This document shows, piece by piece, positions 43,895-53,190 of a stretch of DNA of 64,000 bases. The notes beneath the pieces are model-generated. The model saw only the letters and a program-made list of their open reading frames with translations, was not told the origin of the DNA and did not search any database. Positions within the stretch are counted from its first letter, which is position 1. Every line of letters begins with the position of its first letter. Origin of the DNA: Jiangella alkaliphila (GTDB lineage: Bacteria > Actinomycetota > Actinomycetes > Jiangellales > Jiangellaceae); assembly GCF_900105925.1 (NCBI RefSeq), contig NZ_LT629791.1, forward strand, positions 7,286,001 to 7,350,000. The letters are read 5' to 3'. The translations under genes and the position numbers were made by a program.

Positions 43895-44013
43895 CGTCGA
43901 TCTCCAAATCTCGCCTCAGGGCAGCAAGCGTAGTCGGGCTGAAGGGTTCCGGTACCATCGCACCGCGCCACGCTGCCGGCCGGCCGTGCGTATCGATCCA
44001 GAAGGGACAAGGC

Positions 44014-46137
44014 GTGTACGAGCGCGACAGTGCTCCGGCGGTCTCGAGCACGAGTCGGTCACGCGGCATCAGCGTCGTGATCCCGACGTTCCGAGCCGAA
44101 GGCCACATCGCATCGTGCCTGGGCTCACTGGCGGCTCAGACACTGTCGCCGGATCTGTTCGAGATCATCATCGTCCTGAACGGCCCACGCGATGGCACTG
44201 GCGCGGTCATCGACGAATTCGCACGCCGAAATCCGCACCTGCGAGTTCGCCGCCTCACTGTGAACAAAGCCGGCGTCTCGCGGGCCAGGAACCTGGGGAT
44301 CGCCGCGGCCCGGCAGGAATTCACGACCTTCGTCGACGACGACGACACCGTGTCTCCGACATTCCTTTCGTCCCTGCTCGCCTACGCCGGTGAGCACGTG
44401 ATCCCGATCGCCAACATCGCCGATGTCGCAGACGGCGGAGAACCCGACCATGACAACAAGGTCAACGAGCAGCTGCGCGCCTGGGCCGGACAGCGTGCTC
44501 GCCCCGAGAAGCTGCCGCGGGCGATGGGCTTCAACGCGGCCAAGCTCATCCCGACCCGGGTCGCGCAGGAGGTGGCTTACGACGGCACGCTGAGCAGCGG
44601 CGAGGACATCGTCTTCTTCATGTCCCTTCTCGCTCACCACCCGTTCGTCTTCCAGGTGGTCGCTCCTGACGACCAGGCGATCTACTACCGGACCGTCCGA
44701 CCGAACTCGGTGTCCCGCCGCGAGATGACGTTCTCGTTCGCCGTCGAGGACCGCGTGCGCGTGATCGCCCGGCTCGATGCCCTGATGGAGCGTTGCCCGC
44801 CAGACCGCCAGGGCGTGGCGGCAGCGCTCATGCGGGCTCAGGCCGGCGTCATCCGGCGATTCCTCGACGCACGGCCGGACCATCGTGGCGACGCGCTGCG
44901 AAACATCCGCGAGCAAGGCCTCGCGAACTTTCCCTACGACGTGTTGAACCGAGGCCTCGCCCGCACCCTTGCCGTCTCCTACTGCTTCGTGCCGTACGTC
45001 GACACCAGCGCGATCGTCGCGGCCAAACGGATCCGCGCTGCCGGCGACATCGTCGACGTCATCTACAACGCGATGGACTCAGTCCGTGGCACCGACAAGG
45101 AGACGACCCGTATCTCGGCCGAGCTGATCGACCAGGCGCTGCCCATTCATTCGCCCTCGAGCTTCGGCAACTGGGCGGCCATCCGCGACTTCTGCATGCG
45201 GGGCATGTCAGCCATTCAGTCCCGCCGCCCGCCGGAGGGGTACGAGCGGCTGTACAGCCGCGTCGTCTGGCCAGCGTCACACTTCCTCGCCGCGCTGTAC
45301 AAGGTCCGCCATCCCGAGGTCGTATGGACGGCAGAGTTCTCCGATCCCGTGTCGCGCGACGTGCACGGGCTGGAGCGGACCAGTCCGCTGACCGACGACG
45401 AGCTGCTGCGCGAGCTGCTGGCGGCGGCCCGGAAGGCCGGCGCCGACCTGCCGATGCCGGACAACATGTACGCGGCGGCGGAGAACATCGCGTACGCCCT
45501 CGCCGACGAACTCGTCTTCACCAACGAGAACCAGCGCGACTACATGTTGTCGTACTGCCCGCCGGCCCTGGCCGAGACGGCCCGGCTCAAGGCACGGGTG
45601 GACCCGCACCCCTCGCTCCCGGCGGAGTTCTACACGGCGTCCCCGGCGACGCTCGACGACCTGCCCGCCGACACCGTCAACCTGGCCTACTTCGGCACGT
45701 TCTACGCCACCCGCGGCCTCACCGAAGTGGTCGACGCGATCGCGCGGCTCGAGGACGACACCAGGAAGCAGGTGCGGCTGCACGTCTTCACCGGCAATGC
45801 CGAGGAGATCAGCGAGCAGGTGCGGACGGCCCAGCTAGACGACGTGATCGTCGTGCGGCCGTACCGCCCGTACCTGCAGTTCCTCAACCTCACCACGGCG
45901 TTCGACTGCCTGCTGGTCAACGACGCGAAGACCGGCAGCAGCCACTCGGTGAACCCGTACCTGCCCTCGAAGTGGAGCGACTACATGGGCAGCGGAACGC
46001 CGGTGTGGGGGCTGGTCGAGCCCGGTAGCCCGCTGAGCCGTGAGCCGCTCACGTATGCGACGCCCACGGGCGATGTCGACGCGGCTGCGGAGCTGCTCCT
46101 ACGGCTGGTGGCGGCGAAGGTCCCGCCGGCCGGCTGA
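44014..46137 (+). CDS. GT2-GT4 fused glycosyltransferase
   Basis: This is a 707-residue protein. Residues 18-about 260 form a GT2 domain: ISVVIPTFRAEGHIASCLGSL, NKAGVSRARNLGIAAARQEF and the metal-binding FVDDDDTV at about 107-112. From about 330 on there is a GT-B/GT4-like half (VWTAEFSDPVSRDVHGLE, FTNENQRDYMLSYCP, LAYFGTFYATRGLTEVVDAIA, LPSKWSDYMGSGTPVWGLVEPGSPL). The GTG at 44014 has GAAGGGA upstream, which decides the start despite an open frame further left. One protein thus may make two linkages of the polymer repeat. It is divergent from the membrane coiled-coil gene. Confidence 0.88.
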   Translation: MYERDSAPAVSSTSRSRGISVVIPTFRAEGHIASCLGSLAAQTLSPDLFEIIIVLNGPRDGTGAVIDEFARRNPHLRVRRLTVNKAGVSRARNLGIAAARQEFTTFVDDDDTVSPTFLSSLLAYAGEHVIPIANIADVADGGEPDHDNKVNEQLRAWAGQRARPEKLPRAMGFNAAKLIPTRVAQEVAYDGTLSSGEDIVFFMSLLAHHPFVFQVVAPDDQAIYYRTVRPNSVSRREMTFSFAVEDRVRVIARLDALMERCPPDRQGVAAALMRAQAGVIRRFLDARPDHRGDALRNIREQGLANFPYDVLNRGLARTLAVSYCFVPYVDTSAIVAAKRIRAAGDIVDVIYNAMDSVRGTDKETTRISAELIDQALPIHSPSSFGNWAAIRDFCMRGMSAIQSRRPPEGYERLYSRVVWPASHFLAALYKVRHPEVVWTAEFSDPVSRDVHGLERTSPLTDDELLRELLAAARKAGADLPMPDNMYAAAENIAYALADELVFTNENQRDYMLSYCPPALAETARLKARVDPHPSLPAEFYTASPATLDDLPADTVNLAYFGTFYATRGLTEVVDAIARLEDDTRKQVRLHVFTGNAEEISEQVRTAQLDDVIVVRPYRPYLQFLNLTTAFDCLLVNDAKTGSSHSVNPYLPSKWSDYMGSGTPVWGLVEPGSPLSREPLTYATPTGDVDAAAELLLRLVAAKVPPAG

Positions 46138-46151
46138 CCCCGGCTGGACCG

Positions 46152-46883
46152 TCAGGGCAGCAGCGACGGCCCGGGTGGCGGCACCGGCTCCGGGTACGGG
46201 CTACGCCGGCGTCCGAAGGAGTTGCCGCGATTCGGTGGCGCGATGACGTAGCGGTATAGCAGCCATGCGACCACGCCGCCGATGATCGGGCCGGCCAGCC
46301 AAGACGCGACGGAGTCCCATTCGCCGCCGACCACGGCCGGGCCGAAGCCGCGCACCGGATTCAGCGCCGCGCCAGTGAAGGCGTCGGTGGCGAAGGCCGC
46401 GCCGGCCACCGTCAGGCCGATGCCGAACGGGTAGGCCGAGAGCGGTGCGCGGTCGTCGACCACCGCGCCGAAGATCACCAGGACGATGATCATCGTGAAC
46501 AACGCTTCGAGCGCGATGGCGCCGCCGATGTCCATCGGCTCGGCCACCACCGGCGTGCCCGCCTCCACGACCACGCGGTCGGTCGTCAGCATGACGAGCA
46601 CCGCACCGGCCGCGCCACCGGCGAACTGCGCCACCCAGTAGGCGACGGCGCCGAGGACGTCGATCTTCTTGTCCAGCAGCATCGCCAGCGTGACAGCGGG
46701 GTTGAAATGACCACCCGACACATGGCCGAACGCGGCGGTGAGCCCGGCAATTAGGAACCCGTAGGTGAGCGCGCGCGGAGTCGCGCCGGCTTCGACCGCC
46801 AGCAGCGTGCCACTAACGATGATGAGGGCGCCGACCGCCTCCGCGATGGCGTTACGGATCCACGCGTCAGTCATCGAGGACAT
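46152..46883 (-). CDS. Aquaporin / glycerol facilitator (MIP family)
   Basis: This 243-residue membrane channel has six helices and the two pore half-helices: GHFNPAVTLA (canonical NPA) and ALNPVRGFGPAV (NPV, with the selectivity-filter arginine kept). It moves water or small neutral solutes such as glycerol. The frame allows a start at 46928, but the ATG at 46883 follows a good GGGAGTG and begins the normal MIP N-terminus (MTDAWIRNAIAEAVGALII), so it is preferred. The C-terminus is a short Pro-rich tail. It sits between glycosyltransferase genes without an evident functional link. Confidence 0.9.
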   Translation of the reverse strand: MSSMTDAWIRNAIAEAVGALIIVSGTLLAVEAGATPRALTYGFLIAGLTAAFGHVSGGHFNPAVTLAMLLDKKIDVLGAVAYWVAQFAGGAAGAVLVMLTTDRVVVEAGTPVVAEPMDIGGAIALEALFTMIIVLVIFGAVVDDRAPLSAYPFGIGLTVAGAAFATDAFTGAALNPVRGFGPAVVGGEWDSVASWLAGPIIGGVVAWLLYRYVIAPPNRGNSFGRRRSPYPEPVPPPGPSLLP

Positions 46884-46994
46884 CACTCCCGTCCGGGTCG
46901 CCGCCTGCGCGCCGTGGCCCAGTCCCACCCTGGGTCGTATCGACCCGCCAGCTTGTCACGAGGACTCTACCGTGCGCCGCAGGCGCCGTCAGGA

Positions 46995-49202
46995 TCATCC
47001 CCGGCTGCCGGTCGCACCCGTGAGCGCGGCCGTGTAGGCAGCGTCCACGACGTCCGTGAGCGTGCTCCAGTCGCGGTTGCGCAGCACCCAGTCGCGCGCG
47101 GCAACGCCAAGCTCCCGGCGCTGGCCCGCATCGTCGAGCAGGTCCGCCAGCACCCGCCGCAGATCGCCCGCGTCGCCTTTGCGGAACACCCGGCCGGTGA
47201 CGCCGTCGTCGACGAACTCCGTGAGCGCCGCGACGTCGGACACCACCACTGCCTTCTCCATGGCCATCGACTCGAACGGCTTGATCGGCGAGATCAGCTC
47301 GCAGACCGGCAGTGGCAGCCGCGGGAACGGCGCAACGTCGACCAGCGACAGGTAGCGGCGCACCTGGTCGTGCGGCACCCGTCCGGTGAAGCTGACGCTC
47401 GCGCCGAGGCCCAGCCGCTCCGCACGGTCCCGCAGCGACGGCTCGGCCGCGCCATCGCCCACGATCAGCACCTGCAGGTCGTCGCGGAGGCCGAGGCCGG
47501 CGACCGCGTCGAGCAGCAGCTCGAGGCCCTCATAGTCGACCAGGCCGCCGGCGTAGCCGATGACGGTCTTGCCGGCCAGCCGCAGCCGCGACTCGAGCTC
47601 GCGGTCCCGCCCGCGTGGAGTGAACCGATCGGTGTGCACGCCGTTCGGGACGACGACGATGCGGTCCTCCGCGACCCCACGCCCCACCATCTCGCGCCCG
47701 AGCGCCTCGGTGATCACGAACACCAGGTCGGATTCGCGGGCGACTGCCGTCTCGACGCGCTCGAGGAAGCGGTGCCGATCGGAACCGGCGAAGGCGGGGT
47801 CACGGGAGAGCGTCATCAACTCCTCGAGCCCACGCATCTCGTAGATGAACGGCAGTCCCAGCCGCCGGGCCGCCGTCAGCCCCGCCAAGCCCACGACGTA
47901 GAAGCTCGACCCGTGGATCAGGGCAACCCGGTGTCTGGCGGCGAGGTCGCGAACGCCGCGTTCGAACCGGTCGACGTAGTCGGCCAGCGGGACCTGGGGG
48001 TAGCCGCGGACGCCCGGATCCAGCAGGCGGTGGTAGACGATCCCGTCGACGGTGTCGCTCGCCGGGACCTCCCTCGTGTCGCCCGGGTCCCACCCGTCGT
48101 ACGGGAACCCCAGGCGGGTGACGGCCTGGACGTCCCAGCCGCGGGCGGTGAGGGCGGTGGCGACGCCATGCGAGCGCGCGGCGTAGCCACCGGACCGGAT
48201 CGGCGCGGACTGCGAGAGCACCGACAGGACGGCGCGCGTATCGGGCTCGTACGGGGTGGCGACGGCCCGAGGGGGGAACGTCCAGCCACTCCTGGAGATG
48301 GACAGCTGGTCGCGGGCCGCCGCGAACGTCCGCCGGAAGTCGTCGCGGCCGGGGCGCGCCACCAGTGCCCGGGCAGCGAGCATCGAGGCCGCGTGCGCGT
48401 CGCCGGCCCGCAGTGCCTGCACTGCCGCCCGTCCGACCTCCGCTGTCGGGAATGGCGCGCCGGCGCCACGCGGGCCGATCTCCGGGCTGTCCGGCGGCGT
48501 CGTCACGATGAACTCCGCAAGCCTGCGCCAGGCCCGCGCCCGGACCAGCGCCTGGGTCATCCACAGCAGCGGAGCCTCGCGTTCGCGCAGGACTCGCGCG
48601 CGGGCGGCGGCGAACGCCTCCGGGCCGGCCACAGCGGCATCGCCGAGGGCGAACTCGTCGAGCAGGTCGTCCAGGCGGGAGCGGTCCGCCCGCTCCGCGA
48701 ACGGCAGCGCCGAGACCATCGCGTCGAACTCGTCGACGAGGTCGCGGCCGGCCAGCACGATCCCGGTGATGGCGCGTTCCAGCTCGACGTGGTTGCGCGG
48801 CGGCGTCCGCGCGAGCATGACCAGCGCGTCGTGCGCCTGGGCGGTCCGGCCCAGGCGGGCGGCGGACCGCCGCCACATCAACGCGGTCGCGACGGTCTGC
48901 TCACCGGCGTCGATGGCGCGGCGGACGGCGTCGAGCGCACCGGCGTCGTCACCGGCCAGCTCGCGTGCGGCCGCTGCGATCCGCCACGCCTCACCCGGTC
49001 GCTCGGCGTGGTCGGCGACCGACGCGGCCAGTAGCGCCGCCGTCGCCGGCTCGTCCCGCAGCCGTGCGGCCGCCGCTTCGAGCCGGCTCTCGGTCACAAA
49101 CCGCTGCCACCGCTGCGGGCCCGCGGCCGGCGGCGCCACCAGAGCGAGCCGGGCGCCCCAGCGCGACAGCGGCCCCGGCGTCTGCGTGCCGGACGTCGTC
49201 AC
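46995..49202 (-). CDS. GT4 glycosyltransferase with helical-repeat N-terminal half
   Basis: In this 735-residue protein, residues about 30-300 are Ala/Arg-rich helical repeats resembling TPRs (EAWRIAAAARELAGDDAGALDAVRRAIDAGE, RAAVQALRAGDAHAASMLAARALVARP). Residues about 330-725 form a GT4 enzyme (RSGGYAARSHGVATALTARGWDV, HGSSFYVVGLAGLTAARRLGLPFIYEMRG, VPNGVHTDRFTPRG, GGLVDYEGLELLLDAV, ISPIKPFESMAMEKAVVVSDVAAL). The GTG start overlaps the stop of the upstream gene (GTGA). It is the last gene of a tight minus-strand operon: wecB, O-acyltransferase, GT2, then this gene. The repeats may recruit partner proteins. Confidence 0.88.
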   Translation of the reverse strand: MTTSGTQTPGPLSRWGARLALVAPPAAGPQRWQRFVTESRLEAAAARLRDEPATAALLAASVADHAERPGEAWRIAAAARELAGDDAGALDAVRRAIDAGEQTVATALMWRRSAARLGRTAQAHDALVMLARTPPRNHVELERAITGIVLAGRDLVDEFDAMVSALPFAERADRSRLDDLLDEFALGDAAVAGPEAFAAARARVLREREAPLLWMTQALVRARAWRRLAEFIVTTPPDSPEIGPRGAGAPFPTAEVGRAAVQALRAGDAHAASMLAARALVARPGRDDFRRTFAAARDQLSISRSGWTFPPRAVATPYEPDTRAVLSVLSQSAPIRSGGYAARSHGVATALTARGWDVQAVTRLGFPYDGWDPGDTREVPASDTVDGIVYHRLLDPGVRGYPQVPLADYVDRFERGVRDLAARHRVALIHGSSFYVVGLAGLTAARRLGLPFIYEMRGLEELMTLSRDPAFAGSDRHRFLERVETAVARESDLVFVITEALGREMVGRGVAEDRIVVVPNGVHTDRFTPRGRDRELESRLRLAGKTVIGYAGGLVDYEGLELLLDAVAGLGLRDDLQVLIVGDGAAEPSLRDRAERLGLGASVSFTGRVPHDQVRRYLSLVDVAPFPRLPLPVCELISPIKPFESMAMEKAVVVSDVAALTEFVDDGVTGRVFRKGDAGDLRRVLADLLDDAGQRRELGVAARDWVLRNRDWSTLTDVVDAAYTAALTGATGSRG

Positions 49203-51094
49203 GCGTCGACCTGCGGGCGTGGGTCGCCGTAGAAGCAGACCCGGGCGCCGGCGGCCATCATCTCCGCGTCGGTGACCTTCCAGGTGTGCCGGTCGCGGTC
49301 GGCCTCCCGCACGCTCACGAAGTTGAACCGGTCTGCGGAATAGGTCCGCACACCGTCAGCCCAGGCGCGGTTCAGGAAGTCGGTGTCGACAGCCCGCGGG
49401 ATCTCGCTGAACCGCAGGTCCTTCGCCAGTGCGCTCTCGACGACGATCGAGCCGCCCTGCACCCACTGGTGATACCGGTTCTGGAAGTTCTCGTACCGCA
49501 GCACGACAGCGTCGGAGGCCCGCAGCCAGACGTAGTGCGCCCACTTCCCGACGATGCCGGCGTCGGTGCCGGCGAACGCGTTGACGAGGTCGGCCAAGTA
49601 GTGGCGGCCGTAGTAGTTGTCGTCGTCCATCTTCGCCGTGTAGCGGCCGCCGGCGGCGTCGACGCCGAGGTTCATCAGGCCACCGAGGGCCACCGACGGG
49701 TCGGCGTCGATCACCTGGAGCCGGTCGATACCTTGCTCGGCCGCCCGGGCGCGGAGACCGGCGTGGTCCAGGCCGAGACCGTGCAGCACGAGGATCAGCT
49801 CGAGGTCGCGGTGCGCCTGCCGGCCGACGTTCGCCAGCACGTTGTCGATCTGGTGCTCGCGGTTGGTCGGCACGACGACGGACACGGACCGGTCGGCGGG
49901 TGCGGGCGAGCGGCCGATGGCCGTCAGCATGGCCTCGGCCCGCTGCCCGGTCGTGTGGCCGGCCAGCACGGCCCGGTGCAGCCGCAACGCTTCGCGGTCA
50001 CGGAACTCCGGTTGCGCCGCCCTGATCGCGATCTCACGCGCGAACGCCTCCGACTCGTCCGCGGTGCCGACGTGCTCGGCCAGGTCGCCCGGTAGCGTCG
50101 CGTGATACTCGGGCAGCGTCACGACCGTGGTCTGGGCGGCGCCGGCCTCCACCAGGGTCCAGGCCGAGTCGGGCGCACACCGGGCGGCATCGACGACGAC
50201 ACGGTAGTGGTCGGCCACAGGCTCGGCGAGATCGCCGACCGTCGCCCCGGCGACGACCTCCTTCACCGCCTCAGGCAGCACCGCCTCCGCACGTCCGTCG
50301 CGCTTGCCGAGGCGGGATCGCCAGACGTGCGGCCTGGGCACGGCCGGCCGCTCGGTCGCGGGTACCAGCAGCCGCTCGAGCCCCACCGCCGCGGCGGTGT
50401 CCAGCGGCGACTCGTCGATGACGGCGGCGACGTCACCGATCCGCTTCGCGCCGGTGCCGCCGTGGGCCGGCGAGTGCGACCGGGGCGCCGCCGCGGGCGG
50501 CAGCGCCTCGACGACGGCATCCGGCCACCGCTCGCGCCAAGTGCCCGTGGCCGCCGGATCCGCGACGAACACCGCTGCGGCGAGCGGCATCAGGGCCGCG
50601 GCGGACTCCGGGTCGGACGAACCCGCGGTGACCCATACCAGGACCGGAAGACCGCGGTCATGCGCTGAAGCCGCCAGCTCCGAGGCCCGCCCGGCGGGCG
50701 CGCCCCAGCCTGGCACGACCCCTCCGTGCACCTCGATCAGCACGAGCTCGGCGCCGGTGAGGCCGGTCCCGGCCGCCTCGGGAACCAGGTCGACCTGATC
50801 CCACTCCCAGGCCAGAGCCCGGGCCAGCCGCGGCGACGCAGCGACAGCCACGCGCAGTTCCGGACGGGCCGGTGTGCGGGCCGGGGACTTGGCGCGGAGC
50901 GCGTCGCGCACGAGGCGGATGCGGCGGGTGGCATCGTCGACCGGCTTCTCTGCCGCCGCGGCCGGCGCCGGATCAGACGGCGCCGTCGTCACGCCGCCGG
51001 CAGCCGGGGCCACTGCGCCGGGCGGTCCGGCCGGCGGCCCTGTTGTGAGCCTCCGGACCACTCTCCGCGCCGTGTCCCGGACGCCTCGAGTCAT
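49199..51094 (-). CDS. Glycosyltransferase with C-terminal GT2 domain
   Basis: This 631-residue protein has a basic, Pro/Ala-rich N-terminus, then a GT-B-like non-catalytic or CgeB-like part (about 70-380: LRVAVAASPRLARALAWEWDQVDLV, HYRVVVDAARCAPDSAWTLVEAG). A GT2 domain follows from about 395 (SVSVVVPTNREHQIDNVLANVGRQ, LMNLGVDAAGGRYTAKMDDDNYYG). The DDD at about 487-489 is the metal site. It overlaps the acyltransferase gene upstream (ATGA) and the GT4 gene downstream. It should act in the cytosol on the growing glycan. Confidence 0.87.
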   Translation of the reverse strand: MTRGVRDTARRVVRRLTTGPPAGPPGAVAPAAGGVTTAPSDPAPAAAAEKPVDDATRRIRLVRDALRAKSPARTPARPELRVAVAASPRLARALAWEWDQVDLVPEAAGTGLTGAELVLIEVHGGVVPGWGAPAGRASELAASAHDRGLPVLVWVTAGSSDPESAAALMPLAAAVFVADPAATGTWRERWPDAVVEALPPAAAPRSHSPAHGGTGAKRIGDVAAVIDESPLDTAAAVGLERLLVPATERPAVPRPHVWRSRLGKRDGRAEAVLPEAVKEVVAGATVGDLAEPVADHYRVVVDAARCAPDSAWTLVEAGAAQTTVVTLPEYHATLPGDLAEHVGTADESEAFAREIAIRAAQPEFRDREALRLHRAVLAGHTTGQRAEAMLTAIGRSPAPADRSVSVVVPTNREHQIDNVLANVGRQAHRDLELILVLHGLGLDHAGLRARAAEQGIDRLQVIDADPSVALGGLMNLGVDAAGGRYTAKMDDDNYYGRHYLADLVNAFAGTDAGIVGKWAHYVWLRASDAVVLRYENFQNRYHQWVQGGSIVVESALAKDLRFSEIPRAVDTDFLNRAWADGVRTYSADRFNFVSVREADRDRHTWKVTDAEMMAAGARVCFYGDPRPQVDA

Positions 51095-53190
51095 GGGACG
51101 ATCTCCTCCAGCGCCCGCGCCAGCCGCGGCTCGAGCGTGTCGACGTACGTGACGGTCAGGTGTGAGCCCTGACGGTAGACGAGAACGTTACCGATGACCG
51201 GTGCGCACGATTCTCCCGGGCAGATGGCGCGGTTGAGGTTGATCCACGCCACCCGGCCGGACTCCTCGGCGGCCCGTTCCAGGACGGCGGCGGCGCTATT
51301 CGCTACAGCCTCCGCACGATCGAAGGAGCACTCCGTGAGCCGGTCCCGGTGCTCAGCCGCGCACTCGTACACGTCAAAGCCGGGTTGTGGAGTGTCTGCG
51401 AGCACCGCCACCGGGATGTCCTCGTCGGAAAGGTCGGTCCAGCGCCGGACCAGGCCTTCAACCATGGCGTCGTGCGACTCTCCCGCGTCGGGGTCCTCCG
51501 GGTCATCCATCGCCCGGTTCCGGCCCTGCGAGGTGAGCACCAGGTCAGGACGGAGGTCGCGGAGCCGGTCGACGACTGCGTCGTTCCACTCGGTGCAGGC
51601 CTCGAACGGCTCCCCGTCACGGCCGAGCGTCGCCGCGGTGAACGAGCAGGTCGACTTCGTATAGGTGACGACGCGCCAGCCGTTCGTCCGACCGATGGTG
51701 TCCAACGCGGTGATCCATTGCAGCGCCTTCGAATCGCCGACCAGCGCGATCGTGACCTCGCCATCTGGGTCGCCGTACTCGCACGTCGCGACCTCGGTGG
51801 AGTCGATGCCGACCTGGCAGCCATCGGCATAGGCGGGCGGGACGTCCTCCGGCGCGTCCAGCGGGTCGGGCGTGATCGAGCCGACCTCGTCGACGGGGCG
51901 GCCGTCGGGGTCGTCGCGCGGGTTCTCGAGGTCGAGGACGGCGGCGCCGGGCGGGGGCGCGGCCGGTTCTGTCGCGCTCGTGGCCGACGGGACCGCAGCC
52001 ACGAGCGCGAGGCCCGCCACCACGCCGGCCAGCGACAGATTCGCGCCGATACTCAGCGCGAAGCGCGGCGATCGGACCATGGCGCCGGCATGCCGCACAG
52101 GGTTCTCGACGAACCGGTATGCCAGCCATGCGGGGACGAAGGAGGCCGCGACCATGCCGAGCGCCTGCCCGGTGCTCAGGTCGCCCCACTGCGCCTCGGC
52201 GAGAACGAGCATCGGCCAGTGCCACAGGTACAGCGAGTACGAGAGTGCCCCGATGCCCACGAGCAGCGGGATGCCGAGGACGGTGACGGGGCCGCGTCGT
52301 CGTGCCGCAACACCGCCGGCGATCACGGCGGCGGTGCCCGCGACGGGCAACAGCGCCGCCGCACCCGGCCAGGCGGTCCCCGTCGTGACGACGAAGGCGG
52401 ACAACACGACGGCGCCGAGGCCGGCCCAGGCGAGTGCCGCGGCGAAGCGCTCGGGCAGCCGCTCCAGCGCCGGCAGCGCCAACGCGACGCCCGCGCCCGC
52501 GGCCAGCTCCCACAGCCGGGTGGTCGACACGAAGAACGCCGCCGACGGGTTCGTCATCGTCATGATGACCGACCACGCGAACGACGGCAGCGCGACCACG
52601 ATCAGCCCGACGGCCAGCCAGGGCCTGGCCGGCTCACCCGCCCGGCGTGTCCACGCCGCGATGGCGAGGATGAACAGCGGCCAGAGCAGGTAGAACTGCT
52701 CCTCGACGGCGAGAGACCAGAAATGCTGCACGGGCGATGTCCCGACGCCCTCGGCGAGGTAGTCGACCGACCGGTCGGCCAGCCGCCAGTTGACGAAGTA
52801 CAGCGCCGACGCGGCGATGTCACCACCGAACGGGCGCCGGTCGACCGCAGGCACCATCAACCAAGCGGCAACGGCCGTCAGGACCAGGACGAGCACTGAC
52901 GCGGGCAGCAGCCGCTTGGCCCGGCGCGCGTAGAACCGGGCCAGCGAGACGGTTCCGGACTGCTCGAGCTCGCGCACCAGCATGCCGGTGATGAGGAAGC
53001 CGGAGATCACGAAGAAGACGTCCACCCCGACGAAGCCTCCGGGCACGATGCCGGGGCTCGCGTGGTACAGCAACACCAACACGACAGCGACCGCACGCAT
53101 GCCCTCCACATCGGGACGGAATCGCGGCGGCGGAGGCCGGCCTGGGACCCGGCCCGCCATCCGACGGCGTGTGGGGGTGTAACTAACCAC
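51091..53190 (-). CDS. Acyltransferase-3 / SGNH O-acylation protein, second copy
   Basis: This 699-residue paralogue of the protein at 36312 has the same membrane signatures (FRPDVEGMRAVAVVLVLLYHASPG, GGFVGVDVFFVISGFLITGML, RRAKRLLPASVLVLV, SLAVEEQFYLLWP) and an extracytoplasmic SGNH part with GDS in ALVGDSKALQWITAL. The DxxH position reads QGSH (YRQGSHLTVTYV), again lacking Asp. The GTG start has GGGAGG 4 nt upstream and overlaps wecB by 8 bp. It is in the same operon as wecB and two glycosyltransferases, so it probably O-acylates their product. Confidence 0.9.
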   Translation of the reverse strand: MVSYTPTRRRMAGRVPGRPPPPRFRPDVEGMRAVAVVLVLLYHASPGIVPGGFVGVDVFFVISGFLITGMLVRELEQSGTVSLARFYARRAKRLLPASVLVLVLTAVAAWLMVPAVDRRPFGGDIAASALYFVNWRLADRSVDYLAEGVGTSPVQHFWSLAVEEQFYLLWPLFILAIAAWTRRAGEPARPWLAVGLIVVALPSFAWSVIMTMTNPSAAFFVSTTRLWELAAGAGVALALPALERLPERFAAALAWAGLGAVVLSAFVVTTGTAWPGAAALLPVAGTAAVIAGGVAARRRGPVTVLGIPLLVGIGALSYSLYLWHWPMLVLAEAQWGDLSTGQALGMVAASFVPAWLAYRFVENPVRHAGAMVRSPRFALSIGANLSLAGVVAGLALVAAVPSATSATEPAAPPPGAAVLDLENPRDDPDGRPVDEVGSITPDPLDAPEDVPPAYADGCQVGIDSTEVATCEYGDPDGEVTIALVGDSKALQWITALDTIGRTNGWRVVTYTKSTCSFTAATLGRDGEPFEACTEWNDAVVDRLRDLRPDLVLTSQGRNRAMDDPEDPDAGESHDAMVEGLVRRWTDLSDEDIPVAVLADTPQPGFDVYECAAEHRDRLTECSFDRAEAVANSAAAVLERAAEESGRVAWINLNRAICPGESCAPVIGNVLVYRQGSHLTVTYVDTLEPRLARALEEIVP

